Source of the DNA: GCA-2733415 sp049614485
Lineage (GTDB): Bacteria; Bacteroidota; Bacteroidia; Flavobacteriales; Flavobacteriaceae
Reading direction: 5' to 3'
DNA length: 64,000 nt
Assembly (NCBI GenBank): GCA_049614485.1
Contig: JBMZDR010000004.1
Span: 1 to 64,000 of the forward strand
The notes under the pieces were generated by a model. That model had not been told where the DNA came from. It did no database searches and saw only the letters and a list, made by a program, of their open reading frames with translations. Every line of letters begins with the position of its first letter. Within the stretch, counting starts at the first letter, position 1. Positions 26,820 through 36,044 of this stretch are shown piece by piece. Both the position numbers and the translations under genes were made by a program.

Positions 26820-27857
26820 ATGAAAACATCAAAAATATTGATCGTATTAATTAGTTTAATAGGACTACAATCGTGTACTAGTGTTAAAAAATCAGAGGTA
26901 ATGAAAGAGACGTTTTGGGTAAGTGGTACGAAAACACAATGTGATGCTGGGGCAGGAAAAATGATGTGTTTGAATATTTCTAAAGCAGAGAGTTTAAACA
27001 ATGCCATATGGCAAAATTTTTATTCACACATAGAGGGGTTTACGTTTAAAGAAAATGTGTATCAACATATTGAAGTAACAGTTGAAAAACTAGATAAAAA
27101 AGATATTCCAGCTGATGCATCATCACTAAAATATACACTAACAAAAGTGTTAGCAACCCAAAAGGATGAAACTGTATTGTTAAATGGGGACTGGGTACTT
27201 ACACGATTAAATAACGGACCATTAAACAGAATGGTTACAGTACCAACTATGAAAATTGATTTGTCTGAAAAAAGAATAAGCGGTAATGCAGGATGTAACA
27301 ATTATTCCGTATCAATAAATGATGTTAGCTTAAAATCTCTAGATTTAGGTATAGCTGCAATGACTAAAAAAATGTGTGTAAATAAAACTATTGAAGCTCA
27401 ATATGGTAAAGCTCTAGCTGCTATAAAAACATATCGTCTTACAGAGTCGGGCTTGGTGTTTTATAACCAGTCTGGCGAAGAAATACTGTCTTATATTAAA
27501 AATGATGTCGCGGAAACTAATATAAATATTCATGATATTTGGGTAGCAGTATCTATTGAAGGTCATCCAATTAACCGTATGGTTAAGGCCCCTCGATTAG
27601 AAATTAACCTAACTAAAATGAAAGTGATGGGTAATGATGGCTGTAACAATTTTAGCGGTGATATTAAAAATATAGATGCAAATAAGTTGGAGCTAGGTGC
27701 CATTGCAGGAACACAAAAAGCCTGTAGAAATATGGAAATAGCAAACCAATTTAATAACGCATTAACAGCATCTGTATCTTATAAAATAGAAAATAATAGG
27801 TTGGTGTTTTCTGACAGCAATGACAATGAAACACTAAAGTTAATTAAAACAGATTAA
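26820..27857 (+). CDS. DUF4377-META-META lipoprotein
   Basis: 345 residues. Lipoprotein signal with Cys at GLQSC. A DUF4377-like module at about 25-110 (KETFWVSGTKTQCDAGAGKMMC, KENVYQHIEVTVEKL) is followed by two META (DUF306, HslJ-like) domains at about 120-225 and 235-340; both carry the GNAGCNNYS or GNDGCNNFS signature and a second Cys (KKMC, QKAC). META domains occur in HslJ, a heat-inducible E. coli lipoprotein linked to novobiocin resistance. The gene ends 60 bp before the RND efflux operon, on the same strand, and may be part of that envelope-stress unit. The exact function is unknown. Confidence 0.85.
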   Translation: MKTSKILIVLISLIGLQSCTSVKKSEVMKETFWVSGTKTQCDAGAGKMMCLNISKAESLNNAIWQNFYSHIEGFTFKENVYQHIEVTVEKLDKKDIPADASSLKYTLTKVLATQKDETVLLNGDWVLTRLNNGPLNRMVTVPTMKIDLSEKRISGNAGCNNYSVSINDVSLKSLDLGIAAMTKKMCVNKTIEAQYGKALAAIKTYRLTESGLVFYNQSGEEILSYIKNDVAETNINIHDIWVAVSIEGHPINRMVKAPRLEINLTKMKVMGNDGCNNFSGDIKNIDANKLELGAIAGTQKACRNMEIANQFNNALTASVSYKIENNRLVFSDSNDNETLKLIKTD

Positions 27858-27917
27858 AGTAAAATCATGAACTTCCAAGAGGAACATTAATGGCTTTTAT
27901 ATAAATATCAACTAATT

Positions 27918-29105
27918 ATGAAATCATCACAACTAAGCATTACAATTGTGTTTTTAACGCTTTTAATGTCTTGTAAAAATCAAGAACATAAATCAATTAC
28001 TCAGTTGCCAAGTTACCCTGTAGTAGAGGTAGATCAAAAAGATGTGAATACCTATTATATTATGCCTACAAATATTGCGGGTATTAATAACAATCAAGTG
28101 CGTCCAAAAATATCAGGGTATATTAAAGAGGTCTTAGTAGACGAAGGTCAGCGTGTAAAAAAAGGACAATTACTGTTTAAATTAGAAACCAATATACAAG
28201 ATCAAAACGCATCAGCAGCAAAACAACAAATAACATCTGCTAGTGCTAATATTGAAGCGGCTAAGGCGCAGGTTCAAGCAGCTCAAGTTGAGGTAGATAA
28301 ATTGTTGCCATTAGTAGAAAAAAATATCATTAGTCATGTGCAATTAGAAACAGCTAGAGCAAATTTACTCAAAGCAAAAGGAGGTTTAAGTCAGGCACAA
28401 GCAGGACGATCTTCAGCACAGGCAAATTATCAAGCGGTTAACGAAAATATAAAATTTGCAAACATCACAAGTCCGATAGATGGTGTGCTAGGTAAATTTA
28501 ATTATCGAGCAGGTGCATTGGTAAGTCCGCAAGATCCAACACCAATAACAACGGTTTCGGATATTAGTGAAATCTATGCGTATTTTACAGTAAATGAAAG
28601 GCAATATATTTACTTCTTTCAGAATTTTCCAGGAACAACTTTAGAAGAAAAAATTAAACTCGTACCACCAATTGAATTAGAATTAGCAAACGGAACTACC
28701 TATGAGGAAAAAGGAACATTAGAAACCTCAACAGGGGTTATGGACCCTAACACAGGAACCATGCAATTTAGAGTAAAATTTGAAAACAAAAACGGGCTTT
28801 TAACCAACGGAAGTACAGGAAAAGTTAGAGTGCCAAGAACATACAAAAATGCATTGGTTATTCCAGAATCAGCAACATATGAGCAACAAGGTCTTGTATA
28901 TGCTTACAAGGTACAAGGCGATAGTGTTGTAACTATTGTGGTAGAGCCAAAAGACAGAGTAAACAACTTAATGGTTGTAGAAAAAGGCGTAATCAAAGGT
29001 GATAAAGTGGTTGCTAAAGGTATTGCTGGACTAAAAAACGGTGTGAAAATTAAACCAAATACCGTTAGTATGGATTCTATAATTAACATTCATACAGTAC
29101 AATAA
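27918..29105 (+). CDS. RND efflux periplasmic adaptor (AcrA/MexA-like)
   Basis: 395 residues. Lipoprotein signal with Cys in LLMSCKNQ. The membrane-fusion protein layout is complete: barrel-sandwich half PKISGYIKEVLVDEGQRVKKGQLLFKL, a coiled-coil hairpin rich in Ala/Gln at about 95-175, the second lipoyl half NITSPIDGVLGKFNYRAGALV, then the beta-barrel and membrane-proximal domains (VPRTYKNALVIPESA). It links the inner-membrane pump to the outer-membrane channel encoded by the next two genes; 32 bp separate it from the pump gene. Confidence 0.95.
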   Translation: MKSSQLSITIVFLTLLMSCKNQEHKSITQLPSYPVVEVDQKDVNTYYIMPTNIAGINNNQVRPKISGYIKEVLVDEGQRVKKGQLLFKLETNIQDQNASAAKQQITSASANIEAAKAQVQAAQVEVDKLLPLVEKNIISHVQLETARANLLKAKGGLSQAQAGRSSAQANYQAVNENIKFANITSPIDGVLGKFNYRAGALVSPQDPTPITTVSDISEIYAYFTVNERQYIYFFQNFPGTTLEEKIKLVPPIELELANGTTYEEKGTLETSTGVMDPNTGTMQFRVKFENKNGLLTNGSTGKVRVPRTYKNALVIPESATYEQQGLVYAYKVQGDSVVTIVVEPKDRVNNLMVVEKGVIKGDKVVAKGIAGLKNGVKIKPNTVSMDSIINIHTVQ

Positions 29106-29137
29106 AAAAATACAGCCTAACTTTTAAACCACAAAAA

Positions 29138-32100
29138 ATGATAAAATTATTTATAGACCGTCCTGTACTATCTACTGTAATTTCCATATTCATAGTGCTT
29201 TTAGGGATTATTGGCATTACAGTACTTCCTGTTACTCAATATCCAGACATTGCACCACCAACCATTAATATTAAGGCAACCTATACAGGAGCAGATGCAG
29301 AAACCGTACTGCAAAGTGTTATTGTGCCTATTGAAGAACAAGTAAATGGTGTTGAAGGCATGACATACATAAGCTCTACTGCCGACAATAATGGTGGAGC
29401 CAACATCAACGTGTATTTTGATGAGAGTGTAGATCCAGATATTGCAGCGGTAAATGTGCAAAATCGTGTGGCAAGAGCAACACCTCTGTTGCCTTCAGAG
29501 GTGACACGATTAGGTGTTGTAACTCAAAAGCAACAAACTAGTGCGTTAATGTTTGCAACGTTTTATTCGGAAAACGATGCGTATGATGATGTTTTTATCC
29601 AAAACTTCATGAATATTAATGTTATTCCAGAAATAAAACGTATTTCTGGTGTAAGTGATGCTTCTGTTTTTGGACTACGAGATTATTCTATGCGAATATG
29701 GCTAGACCCACAAAAACTATCGAATTTTAATTTAGTACCTCAAGATGTTATTCTTGCTATTAACGAGCAAAGTCGTCAGGCTGCACCTGGGCAAATAGGG
29801 CAAAACAGTGGCGAAGCTTTTCAATATGTAATTAAATATTCTGGTAAATACAATGAGATAAAACAATACGAAGACATCATTATAAAATCTGGTAATGATG
29901 CACAGTTACTACGTTTAAAAGACGTTGCCAAAATAGAACTTTCTGCATTTTCTTACGCGTTAAAAGGCGAAACAGACGTATTCCCTTCCTTATCAATGGC
30001 GGTGTATCAAACACCAGGTTCTAACGCTCAAATTATTATCGAAAACATTCATAAATATTTAGAAGAAAGTCAATCAACATTTCCAGATGGCATAAAATAC
30101 ACCGTTAATTACGATACAAATGAGTTTCTTTCTGCATCTATGGAAAGTGTAATTCACACGCTTTTAGAAGCTTTTGCACTAGTATTTTTGGTAGTCTTTA
30201 TTTTTCTTCAAGATTTTCGTTCTACTTTAATTCCAGCCATTGCAGTTCCAGTATCTATTGTTGGTACGTTCTTCTTTCTAAACCTCTTCGGGTTTTCAAT
30301 TAACCTATTAACACTTTTCGCTTTAATATTAGCAATTGGTATTGTTGTAGATGATGCCATAGTTGTGGTAGAAGCTGTTCATGCCGAAATGGGAAAGAAA
30401 GAAAACAAAGGTAAAACGGTTAAAGAAGTAACCAACAGAGCAATGGATGGTATTTCTGGTGCCATAATATCTATTACGTTTGTAATGATGGCTGTATTTA
30501 TTCCAGTAACATTCATCTCTGGGCCATCTGGTGTATTCTACAAACAATTTGGTTTAACATTGGTTTTTGCAATAGCAATTTCGGCAGTAAATGCACTAAC
30601 ATTAAGTCCTATGCTTTCTGCTTTATTACTAAAACCTCATCATGATAACGAACACGGAAAAAAGAACTTTTTACAACGTTTTTATGCAGCATTTAATGCC
30701 TCGTTTAAAAATATGACAAACCGTTATGGTAAAGCTGTAGATTTTCTAATTAAAAGTAAATGGATTGCATTAGGGATTATTGTTCTTTCTGTATTTACTA
30801 TAGGGTGGATTAGTAAAGTTACCCCTACGGGATTTGTACCAAATGAAGACCGTAAAATCATCTTTGCTGATATTAGTTTACCTCCTGGTAGTTCGTTTGA
30901 TAGAACTTATGAAGTATTACAAACCCTTAATGAAAAATCGAAACAAATTGAAGGTATTGAGCAAATGAGTTTTGTGGCTGGTAACAGTTTAATTAGTGGT
31001 GCAGGAAGCAATTTTGGTTTGGCTTTTTTAAAGCTAGATGATTGGGAGGAACGAACAGAAGATAAAGTTTCTATTGAAGCAATAACAGCACAATTATTCC
31101 AGATTGGCGCTAGTATTCCAGATGCAAAAATACTATTCTTTAGTCCACCAAGTGTACCAGGTTTTGGTATAAGTTCTGGTTTTGAAGCACAACTTTTAGA
31201 TAAATCTGGAGGCGAAATAAAAGAGTTGGATAATGTGAAGAATAAGTTTTTAATGGCTTTAAATAAACGCCCAGAAATTCTATATGCGCAAAGTCCGCTA
31301 AACACTAATTATCCGCAATTTGAGTTGGACATGAATATGGTTTTAGCCAAACAAAGAGGGGTGTCGCCAGCAGATGTGTTTGCAACATTAAACGGGTATA
31401 TAGGCGGAAGCATTGCAGGTGATTTTATTAAATACGGAAAATATTACCGTGTTATGGTACAAGCTGATGCAAATGCGCGCGCAAGTCAGCAAGATTTAAA
31501 CGCGATGTCGGTTAGAAATAACCAAGGGCAAATGATACCAATCACTCAGTTTGCAACATTAAAAAAAGTAAATGGTCCACAAGCAGTTAGCCGATTCAAT
31601 TTATTTAATTCTGCATTAGTAAGTGGTGCACCAAAACCAGGTTATAGTACAGGAGATGCTATTAATGCAGTTAAAGAAGTTGCAGCGCAAGAATTGCCAG
31701 TAAATTATGATATTGATTGGTCTGGTTTAACACGTGAAGAAATTAGTTCCGGATCACAAACAGGGATGATTTTTGCAATAACCATTATCTTTGTATTCTT
31801 ATTATTAGCAGCTCAATATGAAAGTTACGTGTTGCCGTTTTCAATTTTAATTTCATTACCTGTTGGTATTATGGGAGCCTTTTTAGCACAATGGCTGTTT
31901 GGGTATGAAAATAACATCTACTTTCAAATTGCCTTAATAATGTTAATTGGGCTACTCGCAAAAAATGCAATTTTGATTGTTGAATTTGCATTACAAGAAC
32001 GACAAAAAGGACATAGTATAGCTAAAGCTGCTATAATAGGAGCTAAAGAACGTTTACGCCCTATTTTAATGACATCGTTTGCTTTTATTTTAGGATTAAT

Positions 32101-32293
32101 GCCATTGGTGCTATCAAGTGGAGTTGGAGCTAACGGAAATCATTCGTTAGCAACAGGTGCAGCTTTTGGAATGTTGATAGGAACGTTTTTTGGAGTCCTT
32201 GTAATTCCAGTATTGTTTGTGATTTTTCAAAACATTCAAGAAAAACTAAAACCAGTAACCTTTAATGAAGGGGTAACTCAAGAACTAGACTAA
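29138..32293 (+). CDS. RND multidrug efflux transporter (AcrB/HAE1 family)
   Basis: 1051 residues, full length for the family. It starts MIKLFIDRPVLSTVISIFIVLLG, with 12 membrane helices and two large periplasmic loops. Proton-relay residues are present: D405-D406 (GIVVDDAIVVVEAVHAEM) and K942 (LIGLLAKNAILIVEFAL), matching AcrB D407, D408 and K940. The hydrophobic and amphiphilic efflux (HAE1) subfamily uses the proton gradient to expel drugs, detergents or dyes. The substrate cannot be told from sequence. The outer membrane factor gene follows 22 bp later. Confidence 0.96.
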   Translation: MIKLFIDRPVLSTVISIFIVLLGIIGITVLPVTQYPDIAPPTINIKATYTGADAETVLQSVIVPIEEQVNGVEGMTYISSTADNNGGANINVYFDESVDPDIAAVNVQNRVARATPLLPSEVTRLGVVTQKQQTSALMFATFYSENDAYDDVFIQNFMNINVIPEIKRISGVSDASVFGLRDYSMRIWLDPQKLSNFNLVPQDVILAINEQSRQAAPGQIGQNSGEAFQYVIKYSGKYNEIKQYEDIIIKSGNDAQLLRLKDVAKIELSAFSYALKGETDVFPSLSMAVYQTPGSNAQIIIENIHKYLEESQSTFPDGIKYTVNYDTNEFLSASMESVIHTLLEAFALVFLVVFIFLQDFRSTLIPAIAVPVSIVGTFFFLNLFGFSINLLTLFALILAIGIVVDDAIVVVEAVHAEMGKKENKGKTVKEVTNRAMDGISGAIISITFVMMAVFIPVTFISGPSGVFYKQFGLTLVFAIAISAVNALTLSPMLSALLLKPHHDNEHGKKNFLQRFYAAFNASFKNMTNRYGKAVDFLIKSKWIALGIIVLSVFTIGWISKVTPTGFVPNEDRKIIFADISLPPGSSFDRTYEVLQTLNEKSKQIEGIEQMSFVAGNSLISGAGSNFGLAFLKLDDWEERTEDKVSIEAITAQLFQIGASIPDAKILFFSPPSVPGFGISSGFEAQLLDKSGGEIKELDNVKNKFLMALNKRPEILYAQSPLNTNYPQFELDMNMVLAKQRGVSPADVFATLNGYIGGSIAGDFIKYGKYYRVMVQADANARASQQDLNAMSVRNNQGQMIPITQFATLKKVNGPQAVSRFNLFNSALVSGAPKPGYSTGDAINAVKEVAAQELPVNYDIDWSGLTREEISSGSQTGMIFAITIIFVFLLLAAQYESYVLPFSILISLPVGIMGAFLAQWLFGYENNIYFQIALIMLIGLLAKNAILIVEFALQERQKGHSIAKAAIIGAKERLRPILMTSFAFILGLMPLVLSSGVGANGNHSLATGAAFGMLIGTFFGVLVIPVLFVIFQNIQEKLKPVTFNEGVTQELD

Positions 32294-32315
32294 TCAGAAT
32301 TATAACGTTTTTAAG

Positions 32316-33716
32316 ATGAAACACATTTACAGATATATCATTTTTGGATTACTATTCATACTTTCTTCCTGTGGAAGCTATCAAAACTACACAAGGGAGA
32401 ACCCTGAAAAGCTAGAAGCGTACAGAAATGCAAAAGAAAGTACAGACACAACTTCCATTGCTACCATGGATTGGAAGTCCTTTTTTAAGGATGAGGTCTT
32501 GATTGGACATATTGAAACAGCTTTAGTTAAGAATTTAGATATGCAACGTGCGCAACAAAATTTAGGTATAGCACAATCGTTAGTAAAACAATCTAAAGCA
32601 AGTTACTTGCCAAGTGTAAATGCAAGTTTTGATGCCTCAAGAAGCAAACCATCTAATCAATCTTTTAATGGGCAAGTTTTGCCAAAAAATGTTATGCTTA
32701 ACGATTTTTCTTTAGGTGCTGGCTTTGCATGGGAAATAGATGTGTGGGGTAAAATAAGTAGTCAAAAACGCGCTGCGATTGCACAATACTATCAAACAGA
32801 AAATGCACAACGTTTAATACAGTCACAAGTTGTTAATGCAGTAGCTAGTTATTACTATACGTTACAATCTTTAGATGCTAAAAAAGCAATTGTAGAACAG
32901 ACGATATTAAATAGAAGTGAAGGTATTGAAACTACAAAAGCCCTAAAAGAATCTGGTAGCGTAACAGAAGTTGCAGTAAAACAAACAGAGGCACAACTTC
33001 TTACTGCTCAGGCTATATTGATAGACATCATGTATCAAATTAATATTACAGAAAACGCACTGAGTCTTTTGTTGGGTAAAGCGCCTCAAAGCATTAGCCG
33101 TTCTGTGTTTCCAGAGGTGATTGATAATGACCATATGTTAAAAACAGGTATGCCTATACAATTATTAAATAATAGGCCAGATGTGTTAATGGCTGAGTAT
33201 AATTTAGTGCAATCTGTAGAACTGACCAATGCGGCTCAGGCAAGTTTTTACCCTACGTTAAGTATTACAGGGGGCGGTGGATTAAATAGCGAGAATTTTT
33301 CGGATTTATTTAATGCAAATTCAATTTTCGCAAATATTGCAGGTGGTTTATTACAGCCTATCTTTAATCAACGTAAATTAAAAACACAGAAGGAAATACG
33401 TTTGTATGAGCAAGAAGTAGCTGTGTTGGATTATAAGCAAAGTGTGCTTACTGGGTATCAAGAAGTATCAAATACGTTAAGTAATATTTCTACAAGTAAA
33501 GAAAAATTGACTATTAAGTATAAAGAAAAGGAAGCTTTGTATAAATCATTAGAGTATTCAGAAGAACTACAAGAGCAAGGGTTTGTTAATTATTTAGAGA
33601 TATTACGCGCTAAAGATTTAACTCTGAATGCAGAATTAGAGGTTGTAAATTTAAAATTAAGTCAATTAATAGGGCAAACCAATTTGTATAGAGCTTTAGG
33701 CGGAGGTTGGCAATAA
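32316..33716 (+). CDS. Outer membrane efflux factor (TolC/NodT family lipoprotein)
   Basis: 466 residues. Lipoprotein signal with Cys in FILSSCGSY. It has two repeats of the outer membrane efflux domain with long helical hairpins; typical words are DWKSFFKDEVLIGHIETAL, DVWGKISSQKRAAIAQY, NNRPDVLMAEYNLVQ and QPIFNQRKLKTQ. It forms the trimeric exit duct of the RND pump. The TetR gene begins 4 bp after the stop codon, so they are co-transcribed. Confidence 0.94.
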   Translation: MKHIYRYIIFGLLFILSSCGSYQNYTRENPEKLEAYRNAKESTDTTSIATMDWKSFFKDEVLIGHIETALVKNLDMQRAQQNLGIAQSLVKQSKASYLPSVNASFDASRSKPSNQSFNGQVLPKNVMLNDFSLGAGFAWEIDVWGKISSQKRAAIAQYYQTENAQRLIQSQVVNAVASYYYTLQSLDAKKAIVEQTILNRSEGIETTKALKESGSVTEVAVKQTEAQLLTAQAILIDIMYQINITENALSLLLGKAPQSISRSVFPEVIDNDHMLKTGMPIQLLNNRPDVLMAEYNLVQSVELTNAAQASFYPTLSITGGGGLNSENFSDLFNANSIFANIAGGLLQPIFNQRKLKTQKEIRLYEQEVAVLDYKQSVLTGYQEVSNTLSNISTSKEKLTIKYKEKEALYKSLEYSEELQEQGFVNYLEILRAKDLTLNAELEVVNLKLSQLIGQTNLYRALGGGWQ

Positions 33717-33720
33717 GAAC

Positions 33721-34296
33721 ATGAAAACTAAAGAGTATTTAATACAAGTTGCAAAAGAAAATTTTGTGACCTTTGGAAGCAAGCACATTACCATGGATGA
33801 GCTAGCGCTATTATTGGGGATTTCTAAAAAAACTATTTATACACATTTTTCTTCAAAAGAAGCATTGGTAATTGAAAGCATAAAAAAACTAGTGAGTGAA
33901 TTTAATGCAGATATTGCACCTATTTTAAGTTCAGATAAAGAAGCGTTAGACAAAATAATTGCGATATATGAGGTTGTTTTTGACTACATAAGCAAATTTA
34001 AACCGTCCTTTGTGTTTGGACTAAAAAAATACTATCCAGAAGCCTATAGTGTTTATAAAAAATCTACCGAAAAAATTGTGTTCACAGAGGTGCTCGTGTT
34101 ATTAGAAGAAGCTAAAAATAAAGGAAGGATACATAAAAATGCTAATTTAATATTATTCAGCAAACTTTATTTATATGGCTTAGAAAACCGGTTGTTTAAT
34201 GCAGATAGTTTGTTCGAAACCTATTCAAAAGAAGAGTTGTTGGAATATATGATTATTAATAATTTAAATTCAATTACAACTGTAAAAGACCATTAA
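33721..34296 (+). CDS. TetR/AcrR family transcriptional regulator
   Basis: 191 residues. N-terminal TetR helix-turn-helix at about 20-55 (HITMDELALLLGISKKTIYTHFSSKEAL) followed by a helical ligand-binding domain. It is the last gene of the efflux operon rather than a divergent or upstream gene, which is the usual place. It most likely represses the operon, including itself, and responds to an efflux substrate. A matching operator was not identified. Confidence 0.92.
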   Translation: MKTKEYLIQVAKENFVTFGSKHITMDELALLLGISKKTIYTHFSSKEALVIESIKKLVSEFNADIAPILSSDKEALDKIIAIYEVVFDYISKFKPSFVFGLKKYYPEAYSVYKKSTEKIVFTEVLVLLEEAKNKGRIHKNANLILFSKLYLYGLENRLFNADSLFETYSKEELLEYMIINNLNSITTVKDH

Positions 34297-34463
34297 ACCT
34301 TTTTTTAGCTATAACCTCATTATGTTGTCATTGATTAAGTGTAAGAAGAACAGGAGGTTAAATTAATTTTTTAAAGGTCTTCTATAATAAGGGTATTCAT
34401 AAATACAAGTAACTAATTTTAATTAATTACTTTTAAGGCTATTATCATTGATTGTAAAAGTGA

Positions 34464-35429
34464 ATGGCCAATAAAACTATAGAATATAAACTTACCACAC
34501 CAGATAAGTTTTTTGTTGAAATTAATAAAATGCTCCCTTCTCATATTGAAGAAAATGAATTCATTTTGAATGATGTTTTTGGCAAAGGGAAAATACAATA
34601 CCTTAAAGTACACAAGGGGTTATGGGCACAGCAAATAGATTATAAGTTGCATGAAGACTTAAAGCTTTTTCGTGTGGCTAGGGTAAGTAATGATTTTTTT
34701 TTAATTGACTTTTACCTGTCAGATACAGAAATCATTAGAGAATCAGAGGGTAAAGTGTTTAAACAGAGTTTTGAGGATGTTAACATGGTATTAACCTCAT
34801 CAAAAACTGAGTCAAGTGCACTAATACCAAAACATAAAAGAGTTAAAATTTTCAACATACTAATGTCACGTGATTGGCTGCTTCAAAATGTCCTAGAAGA
34901 CCATGAAGATTTAAAAGAGTTTTTTACTAGTGATAACCCAATATGTCTTTCAGAAAATTTAGACTTTAAACTTAAAGCGCTCTTAAAACAAATCGATTTT
35001 AATAAAAATAATAAGCTCTCCTCAATATCTAGTATTCTTCAAATTATTGATTATCTATTTGTTCGATTTAATAAAAGAAAATTAATTATTGATCAAACAA
35101 ATATTCATCCAGATGACTTAAGTAAGCTGTTAAAAGTAAGGGAAGCGCTAGATGCTAACCCTCAAAAAGATATTTTGTTAAAAGAACTTTCTGTATCTGC
35201 AGACATGAGCTTGTCAAAATTCAAACGTTTATTCAAAACAGTATTAGGAACTACGCCCTATAAATATCATTTACAAGTGAAAATGGAAAAAGCAATGGAA
35301 ACCTTAGTTCAAGGACGTTATTCGGTTTCAGAAACTGGGTTTTTAATGGGGTATGCTAACTTGAGTCAGTTTTCAAAGGCCTTTAAAAATCATTTCGGAA
35401 TTTTGCCAAGTGAGGTAAGAGTTGAATAA
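34464..35429 (+). CDS. AraC family transcriptional regulator
   Basis: 321 residues. The N-terminal 200 residues are an unassigned sensor domain. The C-terminal AraC helix-turn-helix pair spans about 225-318 (ILLKELSVSADMSLSKFKRLFKTVLG, TPYKYHLQVKMEKAMETL, VSETGFLMGYANLSQFSKAFKNHFG, LPSEVR). It is a cytosolic protein with no signal or membrane helix, unlike the TPR-AraC regulator at 14231. It lies 167 bp past the TetR gene and is probably transcribed separately. Its target is unknown. Confidence 0.9.
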   Translation: MANKTIEYKLTTPDKFFVEINKMLPSHIEENEFILNDVFGKGKIQYLKVHKGLWAQQIDYKLHEDLKLFRVARVSNDFFLIDFYLSDTEIIRESEGKVFKQSFEDVNMVLTSSKTESSALIPKHKRVKIFNILMSRDWLLQNVLEDHEDLKEFFTSDNPICLSENLDFKLKALLKQIDFNKNNKLSSISSILQIIDYLFVRFNKRKLIIDQTNIHPDDLSKLLKVREALDANPQKDILLKELSVSADMSLSKFKRLFKTVLGTTPYKYHLQVKMEKAMETLVQGRYSVSETGFLMGYANLSQFSKAFKNHFGILPSEVRVE

Positions 35430-35500
35430 GTTGTGTAAAAACCTTATGAATAAATCTAAATGATAGCGTATTTATTCGGATACTTTTTAAAGTAATTATG

Positions 35501-35508
35501 TATATTTG
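35501..35508 (+). promoter_or_regulatory. Promoter -7 box TATATTTG
   Basis: Exact match to TAnnTTTG, 24 bp upstream of the TerB-like gene start. Confidence 0.5.
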
Positions 35509-35532
35509 CTGAAAATTCTTAAAAATTAAAGA

Positions 35533-35967
35533 ATGTCGATTAAAGATTTATACTCAAGTGGATTTGTTGCAAGAAACCAAGGGCATTTTGCAGCTATTGT
35601 ACGTGTTGCCTTAAGTGATGGTGTTGTTACTGAAGAAGAAGAGCAGTTTTTAAAAAGATTGGCCTCTAAGTTAAGTATTGACGCGGTTGCCTATAATGAG
35701 ATATTGGAAACCCCTACAAACTACCCAATTAATCCGCCAACAACTTACAACAGAAGATTAGAACGTTTGTTTGATCTTGTGCGTATTGTATATGTTGATT
35801 TAGATATAAAAGAAAAGCAAATTGCAATGTTAGAGCGTATTGGAGTTGGTTTAGGATTTGCGCCTGCAAATGTTGAATTTATCATTAAAAAAGCCTTACA
35901 ATTAGTAGGTGAAGGTGTTTCTGATGTTGATACATTCTCTGACGAAATTAAAAACATGAACAGATAA
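35533..35967 (+). CDS. TerB family (tellurite resistance-like) protein
   Basis: 144 residues. Helical TerB fold with the acidic metal-contact region GVVTEEEEQFLKRLASKLSI and a second acidic cluster IVYVDLDIKEKQIAMLERIGVGLG. TerB-like domains bind divalent metals and are linked to tellurite or envelope stress responses. No other ter genes are nearby, so resistance to tellurite should not be assumed. It is single, with its own promoter-like box and a terminator just downstream. Confidence 0.82.
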   Translation: MSIKDLYSSGFVARNQGHFAAIVRVALSDGVVTEEEEQFLKRLASKLSIDAVAYNEILETPTNYPINPPTTYNRRLERLFDLVRIVYVDLDIKEKQIAMLERIGVGLGFAPANVEFIIKKALQLVGEGVSDVDTFSDEIKNMNR

Positions 35968-36000
35968 GTAGTAGTTACTTATTTGTAAGAGATAAAAAAA

Positions 36001-36025
36001 AACCACGCTATTAGCGTGGTTTTTT
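36001..36025. terminator. Bidirectional terminator between terB-like and fbp
   Basis: AACCACGCT (36001-36009), loop ATT, AGCGTGGTT (36013-36021), with an A run before and a T run after. It serves the two converging genes. Confidence 0.85.
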
Positions 36026-36044
36026 AGTTATATAATTTACTGAA

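Noticed and set aside
26626..26823. 65-codon open frame upstream of the META lipoprotein
   Set aside because: No recognisable domain, no start context, overlaps the promoter box and the next start codon.
27868..27893. Weak inverted repeat TTCC..GGAA before the efflux adaptor gene as a TetR operator
   Set aside because: The arms are only 4 bp; too weak to support.
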